Position numbers and translations under genes: made by a program
DNA from: Actinomycetota bacterium
GTDB taxonomy: Bacteria > Actinomycetota > Actinomycetes > Actinomycetales > Microbacteriaceae
NCBI GenBank assembly: GCA_947454495.1
Contig: CANGKD010000005.1
Coordinates: 1-33,227 of the forward strand
Length of the DNA: 33,227 bases
Reading direction: 5' to 3'
Shown here: positions 1 through 9,412 of the stretch, in pieces
Position numbering within the stretch: position 1 is the first letter of the stretch
Layout of the letters: each line of letters starts with the position of its first letter
The notes under the pieces: model-generated
What the model saw: only the letters and a program-made list of their open reading frames with translations
The model's database searches: none
Told to the model about the DNA's origin: nothing

Positions 1-167
1 ATTCCGTACATCGCAATGTTGTATGGGATGAGAAAGAAGAGTGTGCCAATGACGAACACGGGGTCAATCGCGCGTGCGGTCATGAGGTACGCGGCCGCGA
101 AGGGAAAGGCCGTGTTTACCCACGACAGGGGTCGGGAGGACACGATCAGCGTCTTCACGAAGCTCAT
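1..167 (-). CDS. crtEb: UbiA-family prenyltransferase, lycopene elongase-like (partial, runs off the window start)
   Basis: Minus-strand reading from ATG at 167 gives MSFVKTLIVSSRPLSWVNTAFPFAAAYLMTARAIDPVFVIGTLFFLIPYNIAMYG..., a typical lycopene elongase N-terminus (SRPLSW-NTAFPFAAAY, YN-AMYG). ATGA overlap with the upstream lycopene cyclase subunit. Confidence 0.8.
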   Translation of the reverse strand, partial: MSFVKTLIVSSRPLSWVNTAFPFAAAYLMTARAIDPVFVIGTLFFLIPYNIAMYG

Positions 168-469
168 GCTGACCTGGACTTCCGACGCAACGCCGATATG
201 CACGTCACAATCATGACAACGGCGACGGTGTAGGCAAAGTCCTCAATCGGCGCGAGTCCAATCCGCAATCCCGAGATGAGACGGTCGTCATATGCGACGA
301 GTCCAACGCCAATGATGACGTTGTCGAAAATGGCCGTCAGGGCAAGCGTCACCAGCATCGTGACGCCGCTCGCGCGCCACGGCATACGGCCACGCACCAG
401 CAGCACCGTCACCACAACAAAACTCAGCACAATACTGAGAAAAACGGCGTTTAATGCCAGGTAGGTCAT
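164..469 (-). CDS. Heterodimeric lycopene cyclase subunit (CrtYf/CrtYd-like), 101 aa
   Basis: Small hydrophobic protein with lycopene cyclase domain features (FDNVIIGVGLVAYD, AP-IEDFAYTVAVV), next to the partner subunit and crtI/crtB. Confidence 0.8.
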   Translation of the reverse strand: MTYLALNAVFLSIVLSFVVVTVLLVRGRMPWRASGVTMLVTLALTAIFDNVIIGVGLVAYDDRLISGLRIGLAPIEDFAYTVAVVMIVTCISALRRKSRSA

Positions 470-807
470 GCGCGCCCGCCCCGAACACCGTCACGTCGAG
501 TCGAAAGCCACGTCTGAGCGGCCCCAAAAACATTGAGCGTCACGTACGTCAGCAAGGTCAAGAAGAAGAGCTCCTCCAGCGGGATTTCCGGGGCGATGAG
601 CACGCCAGTCATCCACGATGACTCGCCCCGAAAAAAGATGCCGTTTGCGACCCCGGCGAGATCCCAAGCAAGGAGGAATGCAATACCAGCGCCCATCGAA
701 ATCGCTGAGCCACGAGCATCCCGCCAAAAGCTCAGGCGCCATCGGCGATCGAGCAAAATCATTCCCGTCAGCGAGAACAGCAACGCTGCCAAATACGCAA
801 AGGTCAT
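466..807 (-). CDS. Heterodimeric lycopene cyclase subunit (CrtYe/CrtYc-like), 113 aa
   Basis: YLAALLFSLTGMILLDRRWRLSFWRD and PEIPLEELFFLTLLTY motifs of the lycopene cyclase domain; overlaps neighbours by 4 bp. Confidence 0.8.
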   Translation of the reverse strand: MTFAYLAALLFSLTGMILLDRRWRLSFWRDARGSAISMGAGIAFLLAWDLAGVANGIFFRGESSWMTGVLIAPEIPLEELFFLTLLTYVTLNVFGAAQTWLSTRRDGVRGGRA

Positions 808-2405
808 CGATCCACCGTGGGGAAGAGTGGCTCGGGCAGCGGTTCGGTGGTCGTGTCACCACGCAGGCGTTTGACCAGCACCTCGGCGCTGATGAGGCAC
901 ATGGGGAGACCGATTCCCGGAATGGTTGAACCACCCACGTAGAACAAACCATCCACCTTCTTGCTGACGTTTCCGGCCCGGAAGAATGCGCTCTGAGACA
1001 GAACGTGGCTCGGCCCAAGGGCGGTCCCGTGCCAGGCGTTCAGATCAGAGGCAAAATCGGCCGGGCCAATCGTCCGTCGCACGATGATGCGATCGGCGAG
1101 ATCTGAAATGCCCGCCCATTCTGCAATCTGCCCAATGACCCGGTCGGCCACTGCCTCGACAACCTTGTCACCCTTGCCGTTGAGCCCGCCCTTACCGATG
1201 GAGGGGTCGGCTGGGACCGGAATCAAGATGAACAGGTTCTCGTCACCCGCCGGAGCGACCTGGTCATCCGTAGCGCTCGGCATGCACACATAGACCGATG
1301 CGGGATCAGGAATCGAGGTGGGCTTGTTGAAGATTCGACCGAAGTTGTCGTTCCAGTCGGTCGTGAAGAAGAGATTGTGGTGGATAAGCTGCGGCAGTCG
1401 CCCCTTGATTCCGAGATACACCAGAACGGCGCTCGGCCCTGGAACGCGCTTGTCCCACCACTTCTGGTCGTAGGTTTGCAGCTCGCTAGGTAGCAGCTGA
1501 GTCTCCGAGAAGTGCAAGTCGGCGGCCGATACGACGACATCCGCTGCCATGGTCTCTGTCTTCGCACCCTTCAGGTACTCGACGCCGGTGACGGATGCCT
1601 TTCTCCGGCTCGACGCCGAATTTACGCTCGTGAGGATGCGCGTCACAGGAGCCTTCGTGACAATCGTCACGCCCTCTTCGCGGGCGAGCTTCGTTATCGT
1701 TTCGATGACCCGGTTGAAGCCTCCCTCGGCGTAGAGCACACCGTCTTCGAGGTCGAGGTAACTCATCAGGTGGTACATGCTCGGCGTGATGTAGGGGGAC
1801 GAGCCCAAGAAAACGGCCGGGTAGCCAAGAATCTGCCGGAGCCGATTGTCTTTCACATGGCGTCCCGCAAACTCGGCCAACGAGACTCGGAGCAAGCGAA
1901 TCAGCTTTCCGGAACGACGAAGCACGTCTGCGCGCACGAGCGGACCAAACTTTTCAAAGCTCGTGTAGAGAAAGCGCTTCTTGGCGATCTCGTAGGTGTC
2001 TTTCGCCGAATCGAGATAGCGCTCCATTTTGGGTCGGCTTCCCGGTTCGAGTTCTTCGAATAGGGCCAGGTTCGCCTCACGGTCCGCGCGCACGTCGACC
2101 GGACGCGCGGGGAAGACGTTGTCGTCCTCAAAAAGCACGCGGTACCCGGGGTCCAACTTCGACAACGAAATTTGCTCGTCACTCGATGTTCCCAACAGTC
2201 GATAAAAGTGATCGAAGACTTCCGGCATGAGGTACCACGACGGACCGGTGTCAAATCGGAAACCGTCTTTTTCCCACGACCCGGCGCGACCTCCCACCGT
2301 GGCGTTGGCTTCAAGAAGCGTCACGTCGTAACCGTCGCGGGCCAGCAACGCTGCCGACGCCAGCCCGGCAATTCCTCCACCAATGACCACAACCTTTTTC
2401 GACAT
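804..2405 (-). CDS. crtI: Phytoene desaturase
   Basis: MSKKVVVIGGGIAGLASAALLARDGYDVTLLEANATVGGRAGSWEKDGFRFDTGPSWYLMPEVFDHFY; C-terminal FYVGGSTIPGIGLPMCLISAE. Start ATG at 2405 chosen over the upstream ORF start because it overlaps the crtB stop. Confidence 0.95.
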   Translation of the reverse strand: MSKKVVVIGGGIAGLASAALLARDGYDVTLLEANATVGGRAGSWEKDGFRFDTGPSWYLMPEVFDHFYRLLGTSSDEQISLSKLDPGYRVLFEDDNVFPARPVDVRADREANLALFEELEPGSRPKMERYLDSAKDTYEIAKKRFLYTSFEKFGPLVRADVLRRSGKLIRLLRVSLAEFAGRHVKDNRLRQILGYPAVFLGSSPYITPSMYHLMSYLDLEDGVLYAEGGFNRVIETITKLAREEGVTIVTKAPVTRILTSVNSASSRRKASVTGVEYLKGAKTETMAADVVVSAADLHFSETQLLPSELQTYDQKWWDKRVPGPSAVLVYLGIKGRLPQLIHHNLFFTTDWNDNFGRIFNKPTSIPDPASVYVCMPSATDDQVAPAGDENLFILIPVPADPSIGKGGLNGKGDKVVEAVADRVIGQIAEWAGISDLADRIIVRRTIGPADFASDLNAWHGTALGPSHVLSQSAFFRAGNVSKKVDGLFYVGGSTIPGIGLPMCLISAEVLVKRLRGDTTTEPLPEPLFPTVDR

Positions 2406-3268
2406 CAGGACACCTTTCCAAACCACGCGGTAATGGCAAGCCACATTTTGGTCAGCGTGGGCACGCTGACCCGGGTCGTGCGCAGGGTGTGCGCCGGAGT
2501 CTTTTCGATGCGGCGATTGAGCGCCGCAAAGAGGGACTGCGCCAACGCGACGGCACGCCGGCTCGAGTGCGGGAGGTCGGGCACAATCGATCGCGAAAGG
2601 GCAAGGTCCGCGTCGATATCAGCGACCAGTCGAGCCTTGTCAACGTCCGTGAGGTTTTCCAAGTCAACGCCGGGAAAATAGCTGCGCCCGAGGTGGTCGA
2701 AGTCGGCTGAAAGGTCGCGCAAGAAGTTGACCTTCTGGAATGCGGCGCCCAGCGCGCGCGCACCACGAACAAAACGCGCATGTTCATCTGGAGTCACGGG
2801 AGTGTCACGCAGAAACGCCTGTAGGCACATCAGCCCGACGACTTCGGCCGAGCCGTAAACGTAGCGGTCAAAGGAATCATTGTCATGCGTGGCTTCGGTG
2901 ACATCCGCGCGCATGGACGCAAAAAATGGGCGCGTCAGGTCAACGTCAATATCGCACGCCCGAGCCGTAAGGGCGAAGGCATGAATGATGAGGTTCGTGC
3001 TGTAGCCACTCGTCATTGCAGCTTCGGTTTCGCGTTCAAATTCATCGAGTTGGTGTCGCACTGCATCGGCCTTCAATCCTGCCTCCGCGGCCACGCCATC
3101 AACGATCTCATCGGCAATGCGCACCAGTCCGTAAATGTTCTCGACATCCTGTCGCACCCCTGACCCCAAGAACGTGGTCGCAAGTGAGAACGACGTCGAG
3201 TACTCCCGGATGACCAGCGACGCGCTTTGCTGCGCGATGCGGTCGTAGAGGTCTGACTGGGCGGTCAT
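2405..3268 (-). CDS. crtB: Phytoene synthase
   Basis: SFSLATTFLGSGVRQDVENIYGLVRIADEIVDG and ARALGAAFQKVNFLRDLSADFDHLGRSYFPG motifs of squalene/phytoene synthases. Start ATG at 3268. Confidence 0.95.
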   Translation of the reverse strand: MTAQSDLYDRIAQQSASLVIREYSTSFSLATTFLGSGVRQDVENIYGLVRIADEIVDGVAAEAGLKADAVRHQLDEFERETEAAMTSGYSTNLIIHAFALTARACDIDVDLTRPFFASMRADVTEATHDNDSFDRYVYGSAEVVGLMCLQAFLRDTPVTPDEHARFVRGARALGAAFQKVNFLRDLSADFDHLGRSYFPGVDLENLTDVDKARLVADIDADLALSRSIVPDLPHSSRRAVALAQSLFAALNRRIEKTPAHTLRTTRVSVPTLTKMWLAITAWFGKVS

Positions 3269-3332
3269 GCGCGCACGTCGTGGGTAGGCTGGAGAGGCAC
3301 GTTCCCACCCTAACCGTGAAGGACACTTTGCT

Positions 3333-3878
3333 GTGACTGCTCCGAGCGCAACCGAATTTGTGGTGCTGCTTGACGAGTCGGGACTGCCAATTGGGCAGCA
3401 CGACAAGGCAACCGTGCACTCCTTTGATACGCCGTTGCACTTCGCGTTTTCGTGCCACGTATTCAACGCGGAAGGTCGACTTCTCGTCACTCGGCGCGCT
3501 CTGACAAAGAAGGCCTGGCCCGGGGTGTGGACCAATTCATTCTGCGGTCACCCAGGTCCGGGTGAATCCCTTGAAGAGGCCGTGGCGCGTCGTGCGCAAC
3601 GTGAGCTCGGGATCGATGTGTCCGACGTACAAGCCGCTCTTCCTGACTTTCGCTATCGGGCTGTTGACGCATCCGGCATCGTGGAGAACGAGATTTGTCC
3701 CGTGTTTGTCGCGACGACGGCCGCCATTCCTACACCCGCCATCGACGAGGTCGCGGAGTTCGTCTGGGCAGATCCAGTGGCGCTTCTTGACGCCGTAACG
3801 ACCACGCCGTGGGCATTCAGTCCGTGGCTGACCTTGCAGCTTCCTGCGCTCGCCAGCGCGGGACTGCTGCGTCGCTAA
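3333..3878 (+). CDS. idi: Isopentenyl-diphosphate delta-isomerase type 1
   Basis: Nudix-like Idi sequence: LHFAFSCHVFNAEGRLLVTRRALTKKAWPGVWTNSFCGHPGPGESLEEAVARRAQRELG. GTG start preceded by GAAGGA. Confidence 0.95.
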   Translation: MTAPSATEFVVLLDESGLPIGQHDKATVHSFDTPLHFAFSCHVFNAEGRLLVTRRALTKKAWPGVWTNSFCGHPGPGESLEEAVARRAQRELGIDVSDVQAALPDFRYRAVDASGIVENEICPVFVATTAAIPTPAIDEVAEFVWADPVALLDAVTTTPWAFSPWLTLQLPALASAGLLRR

Positions 3879-4484
3879 CTAGCCCCCGAGCGATCCGGCG
3901 TCGGTCACGCTGACATCGGTGTGGTGAAAGTTCATGAACGACCGCGACGCCGTGGGGCCACGCTGACCGTGATACCGGGACTTGTATTCCGCGGATCCGT
4001 ATGGCTTCTCCGCGGGCGAGGACAACCGGAAAAAGCAAAGCTGACCGATCTTCATGCCGGGCCAGAGCTTGATTGGAAGCGTGGCCATGTTCGACAACTC
4101 CAGCGTGACGTGACCGCTGAACCCGGGGTCGATGAAGCCAGCAGTCGAGTGCGTCAACAGGCCCAATCGACCGAGCGAACTCTTGCCCTCCAGCCGAGCG
4201 GCGATGTCATCGGGCAACGTGACCTGTTCGTACGTGGCACCGAGAACGAATTCCCCCGGATGCAGGATGAACGGCTCGTTCGGCGCGACCTCGATGAGTC
4301 GAGTGAGGTCGGGTTGATCTTCCGCCGGGTCGATGAAGGGGTACTTGTGGTTATCGAACAAGCGGAAGTAACGATCAATCCGCACGTCGACACTTGACGG
4401 CTGAATCATGGAGACATCGAACGGGTCGAGCGCGACGCGACCCGACTCAAGCTCGGTGCGAATATCCCGGTCGGAAAGAAGCAT
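3879..4484 (-). CDS. dcd: dCTP deaminase
   Basis: [15 protein letters not shown]...[10 protein letters not shown]...[34 protein letters not shown], canonical Dcd. Confidence 0.95.
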   Translation of the reverse strand: MLLSDRDIRTELESGRVALDPFDVSMIQPSSVDVRIDRYFRLFDNHKYPFIDPAEDQPDLTRLIEVAPNEPFILHPGEFVLGATYEQVTLPDDIAARLEGKSSLGRLGLLTHSTAGFIDPGFSGHVTLELSNMATLPIKLWPGMKIGQLCFFRLSSPAEKPYGSAEYKSRYHGQRGPTASRSFMNFHHTDVSVTDAGSLGG

Positions 4485-4491
4485 GGGAGAA

Positions 4492-4497
4492 AGTCTA
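4492..4497 (-). promoter_or_regulatory. Predicted -10 (TAGACT) of dcd, 7 nt upstream of ATG
   Basis: Minus strand reads TAGACT-ttctccc-ATG; TAnnnT spacing fits leaderless transcription. Confidence 0.5.
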
Positions 4498-4520
4498 CCG
4501 ACGCGGTCTCACGTGTGACG

Positions 4521-5831
4521 TTAGAACGGCACGGCGGTGGAACGGGAATCGTCGACGAGGTCGCCCATGAACCGTTCCACATCTGGGTCCACGATGATGT
4601 CTGATGGGCGTAATCCTCGGGTCAAATAGAGCCCGTCCAGAGAGGTGATGCGACTCAGCGCTACATACGTTTGCCCCGGCGCAAAGGCGCGATTACCCAG
4701 ATCAATCAGGGCCCGGTTGTAGGTCTGCCCCTGAGACTTGTGGATAGTCACGGCCCAGGCCAGTCGCAGTGGGAACTGGGTGAATTCCGCGACGACATTC
4801 CTCGTCAGCTCTTTTGATTCGTTGTCGTAGGTGTACTGGTACTGCTCCCAGGTCGCGGGCTCGACTTCGTATTCGTGTTCGTCGCCGAATCGGTCCTCAA
4901 CGATGACCTTAATTTTCTCGCCGAGATGGCTCACGGTGCCCATGGTTCCGTTGACCCAACGTTGCTCCGAATCGTTACGCAAAAACATGACGCGAGCACC
5001 GACCTTGAGTGTCAGGTTTTCCTCGGCCGGAAAAGAGTTGACCTTGAAATCGCCGTTGATGTCAGCTTCTGCTGTCAACGCGCGGCCACCGAGAGTTGCG
5101 AGTCGGTCCGCGTTAATCTTGTTAACCTTTTCGTTCGTCGTGCACAGCGTCATGATGTCGGAATCCGGAACGGGTCGCGCGCCCGCTCGATTGAGGGCAC
5201 TTCCGATTTCTTCATCCACGCGACCGTGGCGAACCGCGTTGAGCATTCGCTTGAAGTCATCGTCACGCTGTCGATGAATCTCGGAAAGTTCACAACTCAC
5301 GAGACCTGATTCTGCCCAGACTTTTGCGTCGAAGAACCAGGTCGAGGCGTAGTTGTCGGCAAAGTACTGTCTTTCCTCGGCCGTTCGTGGGGGGACCGGG
5401 GCCAGCTGATACGGATCGCCGAACATGATGACTTGGACTCCGCCAAAGGGTTCCCGGCGGCGATGACGGGCCTCGCGCAGCACGCGGTCGATCCCATCCA
5501 TGACGTCGGCGTTCACCATAGAAATCTCATCGATAACGAGTGTTTCGATGGCCTGAAGCATCTTGCGCCGGGGCGCCGTGATTGTGAGATCTTGGTTTGC
5601 AATGAGTCCAATTGGCAAAAAGAACAGTGAGTGGATGGTTTGTCCCTCAACGTTCAACGCCGCAACCCCGGTGGGCGCGCACACCGCAACCTTCTTCTCA
5701 GTAGTTTCAGTGAAGTGTCGCAAGAGGTATGACTTGCCCGTACCCGCACGTCCGGTGATGAACATGTGGGCGTTGGTGCCCTCCATCTGGTCGAACAGGC
5801 GTTGCTGTTCCTCGGAAAGTTCAACCGTCAT
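4521..5831 (-). CDS. PIF1/RecD-like superfamily 1 DNA helicase (AAA family ATPase)
   Basis: Walker A GRAGTGKSYLLRHF, CAPTGVAALNVEGQTIHSLF, VIDEISMVNADVMDGID, MFGDPYQLAPV, C-terminal AVTIHKSQGQTYNRALID and YVALSRITSLDGLYL. Confidence 0.9.
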   Translation of the reverse strand: MTVELSEEQQRLFDQMEGTNAHMFITGRAGTGKSYLLRHFTETTEKKVAVCAPTGVAALNVEGQTIHSLFFLPIGLIANQDLTITAPRRKMLQAIETLVIDEISMVNADVMDGIDRVLREARHRRREPFGGVQVIMFGDPYQLAPVPPRTAEERQYFADNYASTWFFDAKVWAESGLVSCELSEIHRQRDDDFKRMLNAVRHGRVDEEIGSALNRAGARPVPDSDIMTLCTTNEKVNKINADRLATLGGRALTAEADINGDFKVNSFPAEENLTLKVGARVMFLRNDSEQRWVNGTMGTVSHLGEKIKVIVEDRFGDEHEYEVEPATWEQYQYTYDNESKELTRNVVAEFTQFPLRLAWAVTIHKSQGQTYNRALIDLGNRAFAPGQTYVALSRITSLDGLYLTRGLRPSDIIVDPDVERFMGDLVDDSRSTAVPF

Positions 5832-5923
5832 CGAGACCCCTCATAGCTGCTCGCCTGCAAGTCTCCCAGTGTACGTTGACCGCGGTCATTCGACCCGGTT
5901 TCCACACCAACGAGGTCGATAGT

Positions 5924-7018
5924 ATGACGCACGTGAGAACCGGCTCGATTGCACCGAAGTTGAGGCGACCGCCGCGCAATGAACTCGTCGCAATCGTGGT
6001 GATTGCCGCTCTCGTGGTTATTGGTGGCGTAACTGCGGGGCTCGCGCTCACGCGCGACGTCTTCAGCGCATCCGCGTTCGTCACGCAGTATCTCCAGGCA
6101 ATCGAACGTCGGGACGTTTCAACCGCACTCTCGATGCCTGGTGTGCTGCCCCCCGACACTCATCGTGAGGATTTCATCGCCGACCCGCAGAATGTTCTGC
6201 TCACAGCGGCCGCGATGGCGACGGACCTTAAATTTTCCGTCGTGAGCGACGACGAAGTGCAAGGTACCCACTTCGTAACGGTGCGTGTCCAGAGCGGCAA
6301 AGCCGGAAACATGGCCACAACTGCAGCCGGCGCCAGCCGGGATGTTGTGTTCTCTGTCTCTCCCTCACCACGCGGGGTAAGCCTCTTTCCGCAGTGGGAA
6401 TTCACGACAACGCCCTTGGGCGCGGTGAGTGTCAGCGTCAGCCACGCCACGTACTTCTCGGTCAACGGCTTTGGTCCCATAGACATCGCCGCCGTCAATT
6501 CCTCTGTATCACCTCAAGATTTCGAGGCGACGGCCTCGTTCACGGTGTTCACACCAGGCGTCTACACATTTGACGTCGACTCGTCTGCTCTCTCGGCGGA
6601 GCCCGTTACCGTCGCACTCAATGAACCAGGGGAAACCGGCAGTGTTTCCCTGACGGCAACTCCGACACCGGCATTGATCAACCGGGTGCAAAAAGAAGTG
6701 GACCAGTTCTTTGATGGTTGTGTCAGTCAGCGGGTACTTCTTCCTTCGGGATGTCCGTTTGGAATCGCCATCGACAACCGGGTCTCCGGCGAACCGCGGT
6801 GGGGTGTCGCCAACTACCCTCAGGTCGAATTGCGAGCCGGTACTTCCGGCTGGGAGATTGTGCCAGCCACGATGGGGCTAACTTTCGATGCGGACATTCA
6901 GTCTCTTTTTGACGGAAGCATTACGCCCGCACACGAAGACATTTCGCTCACGATCTCCGGCAGTGTCCTCCTGACGGCGTCGGGCGACGTCTCGGTATTG
7001 ATCAACCGAGTCAACTAG
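5924..7018 (+). CDS. Membrane-anchored extracytoplasmic protein of unknown function
   Basis: Single N-terminal TM (ELVAIVVIAALVVIGGVTAGLAL) then about 330 aa extracytoplasmic. ATG at 5924, or in-frame GTG at 5933 if leaderless. Confidence 0.8.
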   Translation: MTHVRTGSIAPKLRRPPRNELVAIVVIAALVVIGGVTAGLALTRDVFSASAFVTQYLQAIERRDVSTALSMPGVLPPDTHREDFIADPQNVLLTAAAMATDLKFSVVSDDEVQGTHFVTVRVQSGKAGNMATTAAGASRDVVFSVSPSPRGVSLFPQWEFTTTPLGAVSVSVSHATYFSVNGFGPIDIAAVNSSVSPQDFEATASFTVFTPGVYTFDVDSSALSAEPVTVALNEPGETGSVSLTATPTPALINRVQKEVDQFFDGCVSQRVLLPSGCPFGIAIDNRVSGEPRWGVANYPQVELRAGTSGWEIVPATMGLTFDADIQSLFDGSITPAHEDISLTISGSVLLTASGDVSVLINRVN

Positions 7019-7021
7019 GGC

Positions 7022-8959
7022 TTACCGCGAGGGTCGAGAGATCTTCTGGAGCATTTCGTTGTAGGCGGCCAGTTCAGCGTCTTCCGTTCGATCCGCTTGC
7101 CGATCAAGACGTTTAGCAACCTTTGTGTCGTTCCGGCTCCACTGAATCGCAATCACGACAGCCAGTATGGCGTTCGGAATTTCCCCCACGCTCCACGCAA
7201 TTGCGCCGCCTGCGGCCTGATCGTCGAGTGGAGTTGGGCCCCAGGTTCTCCCCATCGCGCCGTACCAATCGGCGAGGAGCAACGCCTGCCCGCTCATAAT
7301 CGTCAGGCCAAAGAATGCGTGCACCGTCATGGCAATCAGCAACTGCACCAGGCGGAACGGATACGGGAACCTGTTGACGCCCGGATCAATCCCAATCAGA
7401 CTCTGCACAAACAGGTAACCGGCGAGTAAGAAGTGGATGATCATCCACTCGTGACCGATGTGATTGGTAATCGCCCATCGCAGAATTCCCGTGTAGTAAA
7501 AGAACCACAGGGAACCCACGAAGTTCACGGTCGCGAAAACGGGATTCGAAATGATGCGCGCGTATCGCGAGTGAACCGCAATCAAAATCCACTCGCGCGC
7601 ACCGCGACTCGAATCTTGCCTCTTCTCAATGGCTCGCATCGCGAGGGTGACCGGTGCCGCGGGAACTAACAGGAGTGGTACCAGCATGCCCAGAGCCATG
7701 TGTCCCAACATGTGCTGGCTAAACAGGATGTGCTCGTAGGCATTGATGCCGCCGTTAGTTATCCACAGCAATAGGGACAAGCCTGCGACCCACGAAATCG
7801 TGCGCAACACGGGCCATGCATCGCCGCGACGCCGAAGACGCAGGGTTCCCGCGACGTAAAAGAAGATCCCGAAAAGACATACTGCCAGCCAGATGGGATC
7901 GACTCGCCACGACGTCACGTACGTTGCCCACGTCAATTCGGGTGGCAGAACTTCGCCAGTGAGAATCTGCGCAGGTGTCGGTAGTGCGGCGACGCCTTCC
8001 GAAACCGGAGATGGTGTTCGGGACAGTCCGGCAGCCACTCCCGTGGCAAGCCCCAAAACGGCAAGTTCGAGCGCGATAAACCATGCGTAACCTCGGCGCG
8101 GGGCGGCAAGAAAAAACCAGCGATGCCACGCACCGAAAACGAGGAGTGCGCCCAAGGCGATGACTTTGATCAGGATGAGCGTTCCATACGGCGTCGACAG
8201 CGCCTGCCAAGACCCCAGACGTACCGCTGCGTTGAGCACTCCCGATCCGGCGACCACTATGAACGAAATCAACGCCAGCGTGGAATATCGGCGCAGAATA
8301 GCGACGCGTTCGTCGTCTCGAGTCATGGGCAATACGAACGGGAGGGCGAGCAACCCACCCGTCCACACCGCGACAAATACGACATGCAATAACAGCGAGT
8401 TGGTGGCGATGTCATGGGCGGCCGCTCCAGCAGCATGACCCTGAAGCGCAAGTGGCACGAGGGTTCCGAGCGAAAGCAGTCCAACGAAAAACAGTGCCGT
8501 CTGATTCGAGATGGCAACACTGAGCACCGCAACACTTGCCGCGCACAGCGTGACGATGAGCCATGCCTGACCGAGTCCCACCTCGGTGAGGAAGAAGCCG
8601 AGCTGTTGTCCGAATTCAGGCGACGGGATGAACGGGCTTTGACTCACGTTCATGAACGACAGCACAGCCGCGCTCGCTGCACTTACCGTCGCGATGACGC
8701 TCGCCGACGCGGCGACGTCAATGCTCCGCCGATATCCGCCGCTCGTCGTGGGTAACGCCCAGAGCGCCAGGGTGAGTGAACCGATGGCCACGGACGCGCT
8801 GAGATAGACGAGGAGGGTTGCGACCGTCAGGGCAATCGGTACGCCGACGTTGCCGGGTGCGGAGGTGAGTGCGCCGCCAATGGCAAAAGCCAGCCATACC
8901 CCCAGTGCTCCGCAAAGAAGCAGTGCACCGGGTGCGACGATTCGAACCAGGCGACTCAT
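7022..8959 (-). CDS. Multi-pass fusion: CopD-like copper-resistance domain plus CtaG/caa3-type cytochrome oxidase assembly domain
   Basis: 645 aa polytopic; CopD-like N-half (LQGHAAGAAAHDIATNSLLLHVVFVAVWTGGLLAL) and CtaG-like C-half (INAYEHILFSQHMLGHMALGMLVPLLLVPAAPVTLAMRAI, IGHEWMIIHFLLAGYLFVQSLIGIDP). Confidence 0.88.
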   Translation of the reverse strand: MSRLVRIVAPGALLLCGALGVWLAFAIGGALTSAPGNVGVPIALTVATLLVYLSASVAIGSLTLALWALPTTSGGYRRSIDVAASASVIATVSAASAAVLSFMNVSQSPFIPSPEFGQQLGFFLTEVGLGQAWLIVTLCAASVAVLSVAISNQTALFFVGLLSLGTLVPLALQGHAAGAAAHDIATNSLLLHVVFVAVWTGGLLALPFVLPMTRDDERVAILRRYSTLALISFIVVAGSGVLNAAVRLGSWQALSTPYGTLILIKVIALGALLVFGAWHRWFFLAAPRRGYAWFIALELAVLGLATGVAAGLSRTPSPVSEGVAALPTPAQILTGEVLPPELTWATYVTSWRVDPIWLAVCLFGIFFYVAGTLRLRRRGDAWPVLRTISWVAGLSLLLWITNGGINAYEHILFSQHMLGHMALGMLVPLLLVPAAPVTLAMRAIEKRQDSSRGAREWILIAVHSRYARIISNPVFATVNFVGSLWFFYYTGILRWAITNHIGHEWMIIHFLLAGYLFVQSLIGIDPGVNRFPYPFRLVQLLIAMTVHAFFGLTIMSGQALLLADWYGAMGRTWGPTPLDDQAAGGAIAWSVGEIPNAILAVVIAIQWSRNDTKVAKRLDRQADRTEDAELAAYNEMLQKISRPSR

Positions 8960-8997
8960 GAATCAAGCCTACGCAGGCGGTGCAGTGCTTAATGACG

Positions 8998-9027
8998 TGA
9001 GGGCCACCCGAAACCGGATGACCCTCA
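8998..9027 (-). terminator. Predicted hup terminator hairpin (no U-tract)
   Basis: TGAGGGTCATCCG-GTTT-CGGGTGGCCCTCA on the minus strand: 13-bp stem with two U.G wobbles that would be C.A mismatches on the plus strand. Confidence 0.6.
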
Positions 9028-9045
9028 TGTCGTGAGTAAGAAAAC

Positions 9046-9324
9046 TTACTTGACAGCTGCCTTCAGCTTGCTACCGGCAGCAATCTTCACTGAGTTGCTG
9101 GCGGCGATCTGAATGGTGGCACCCGTCTGCGGGTTGCGTCCCTGACGAGCGGCGCGCGCGGTGCGCTCGAACGAGATGAAACCGGGGATGGTGACCTTGC
9201 CGCCCTTGGCGACCTCGGACGAAACAACCTCGAACATCGCGTCAATGACGCCACCAACGGTAGCTGCCGACTGGCCAGTCTTTGCTGCGATTTCCGCAAC
9301 GAGTTCAGACTTGTTGAGAGCCAT
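9046..9324 (-). CDS. hup: HU family DNA-binding protein
   Basis: MALNKSELVAEIAAKTGQSAATVGGVIDAMFEVVSSEVAKGGKVTIPGFISFERTARAARQGRNPQTGATIQIAASNSVKIAAGSKLKAAVK. Confidence 0.97.
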   Translation of the reverse strand: MALNKSELVAEIAAKTGQSAATVGGVIDAMFEVVSSEVAKGGKVTIPGFISFERTARAARQGRNPQTGATIQIAASNSVKIAAGSKLKAAVK

Positions 9325-9412
9325 GGGGTGTCCTCCTGGACCTTCTTATGGGAACGAGAAAGAGCCATTCGGCCCTTCGCAGATCAGCCGTGTGGCTGAC
9401 CTGTCCTAAAAG

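Noticed and set aside
3269-3332. Possible regulator palindrome between crtB and idi
   Set aside because: Only short imperfect pairings (GTGGG/CCCAC) were seen; not enough to call an operator.
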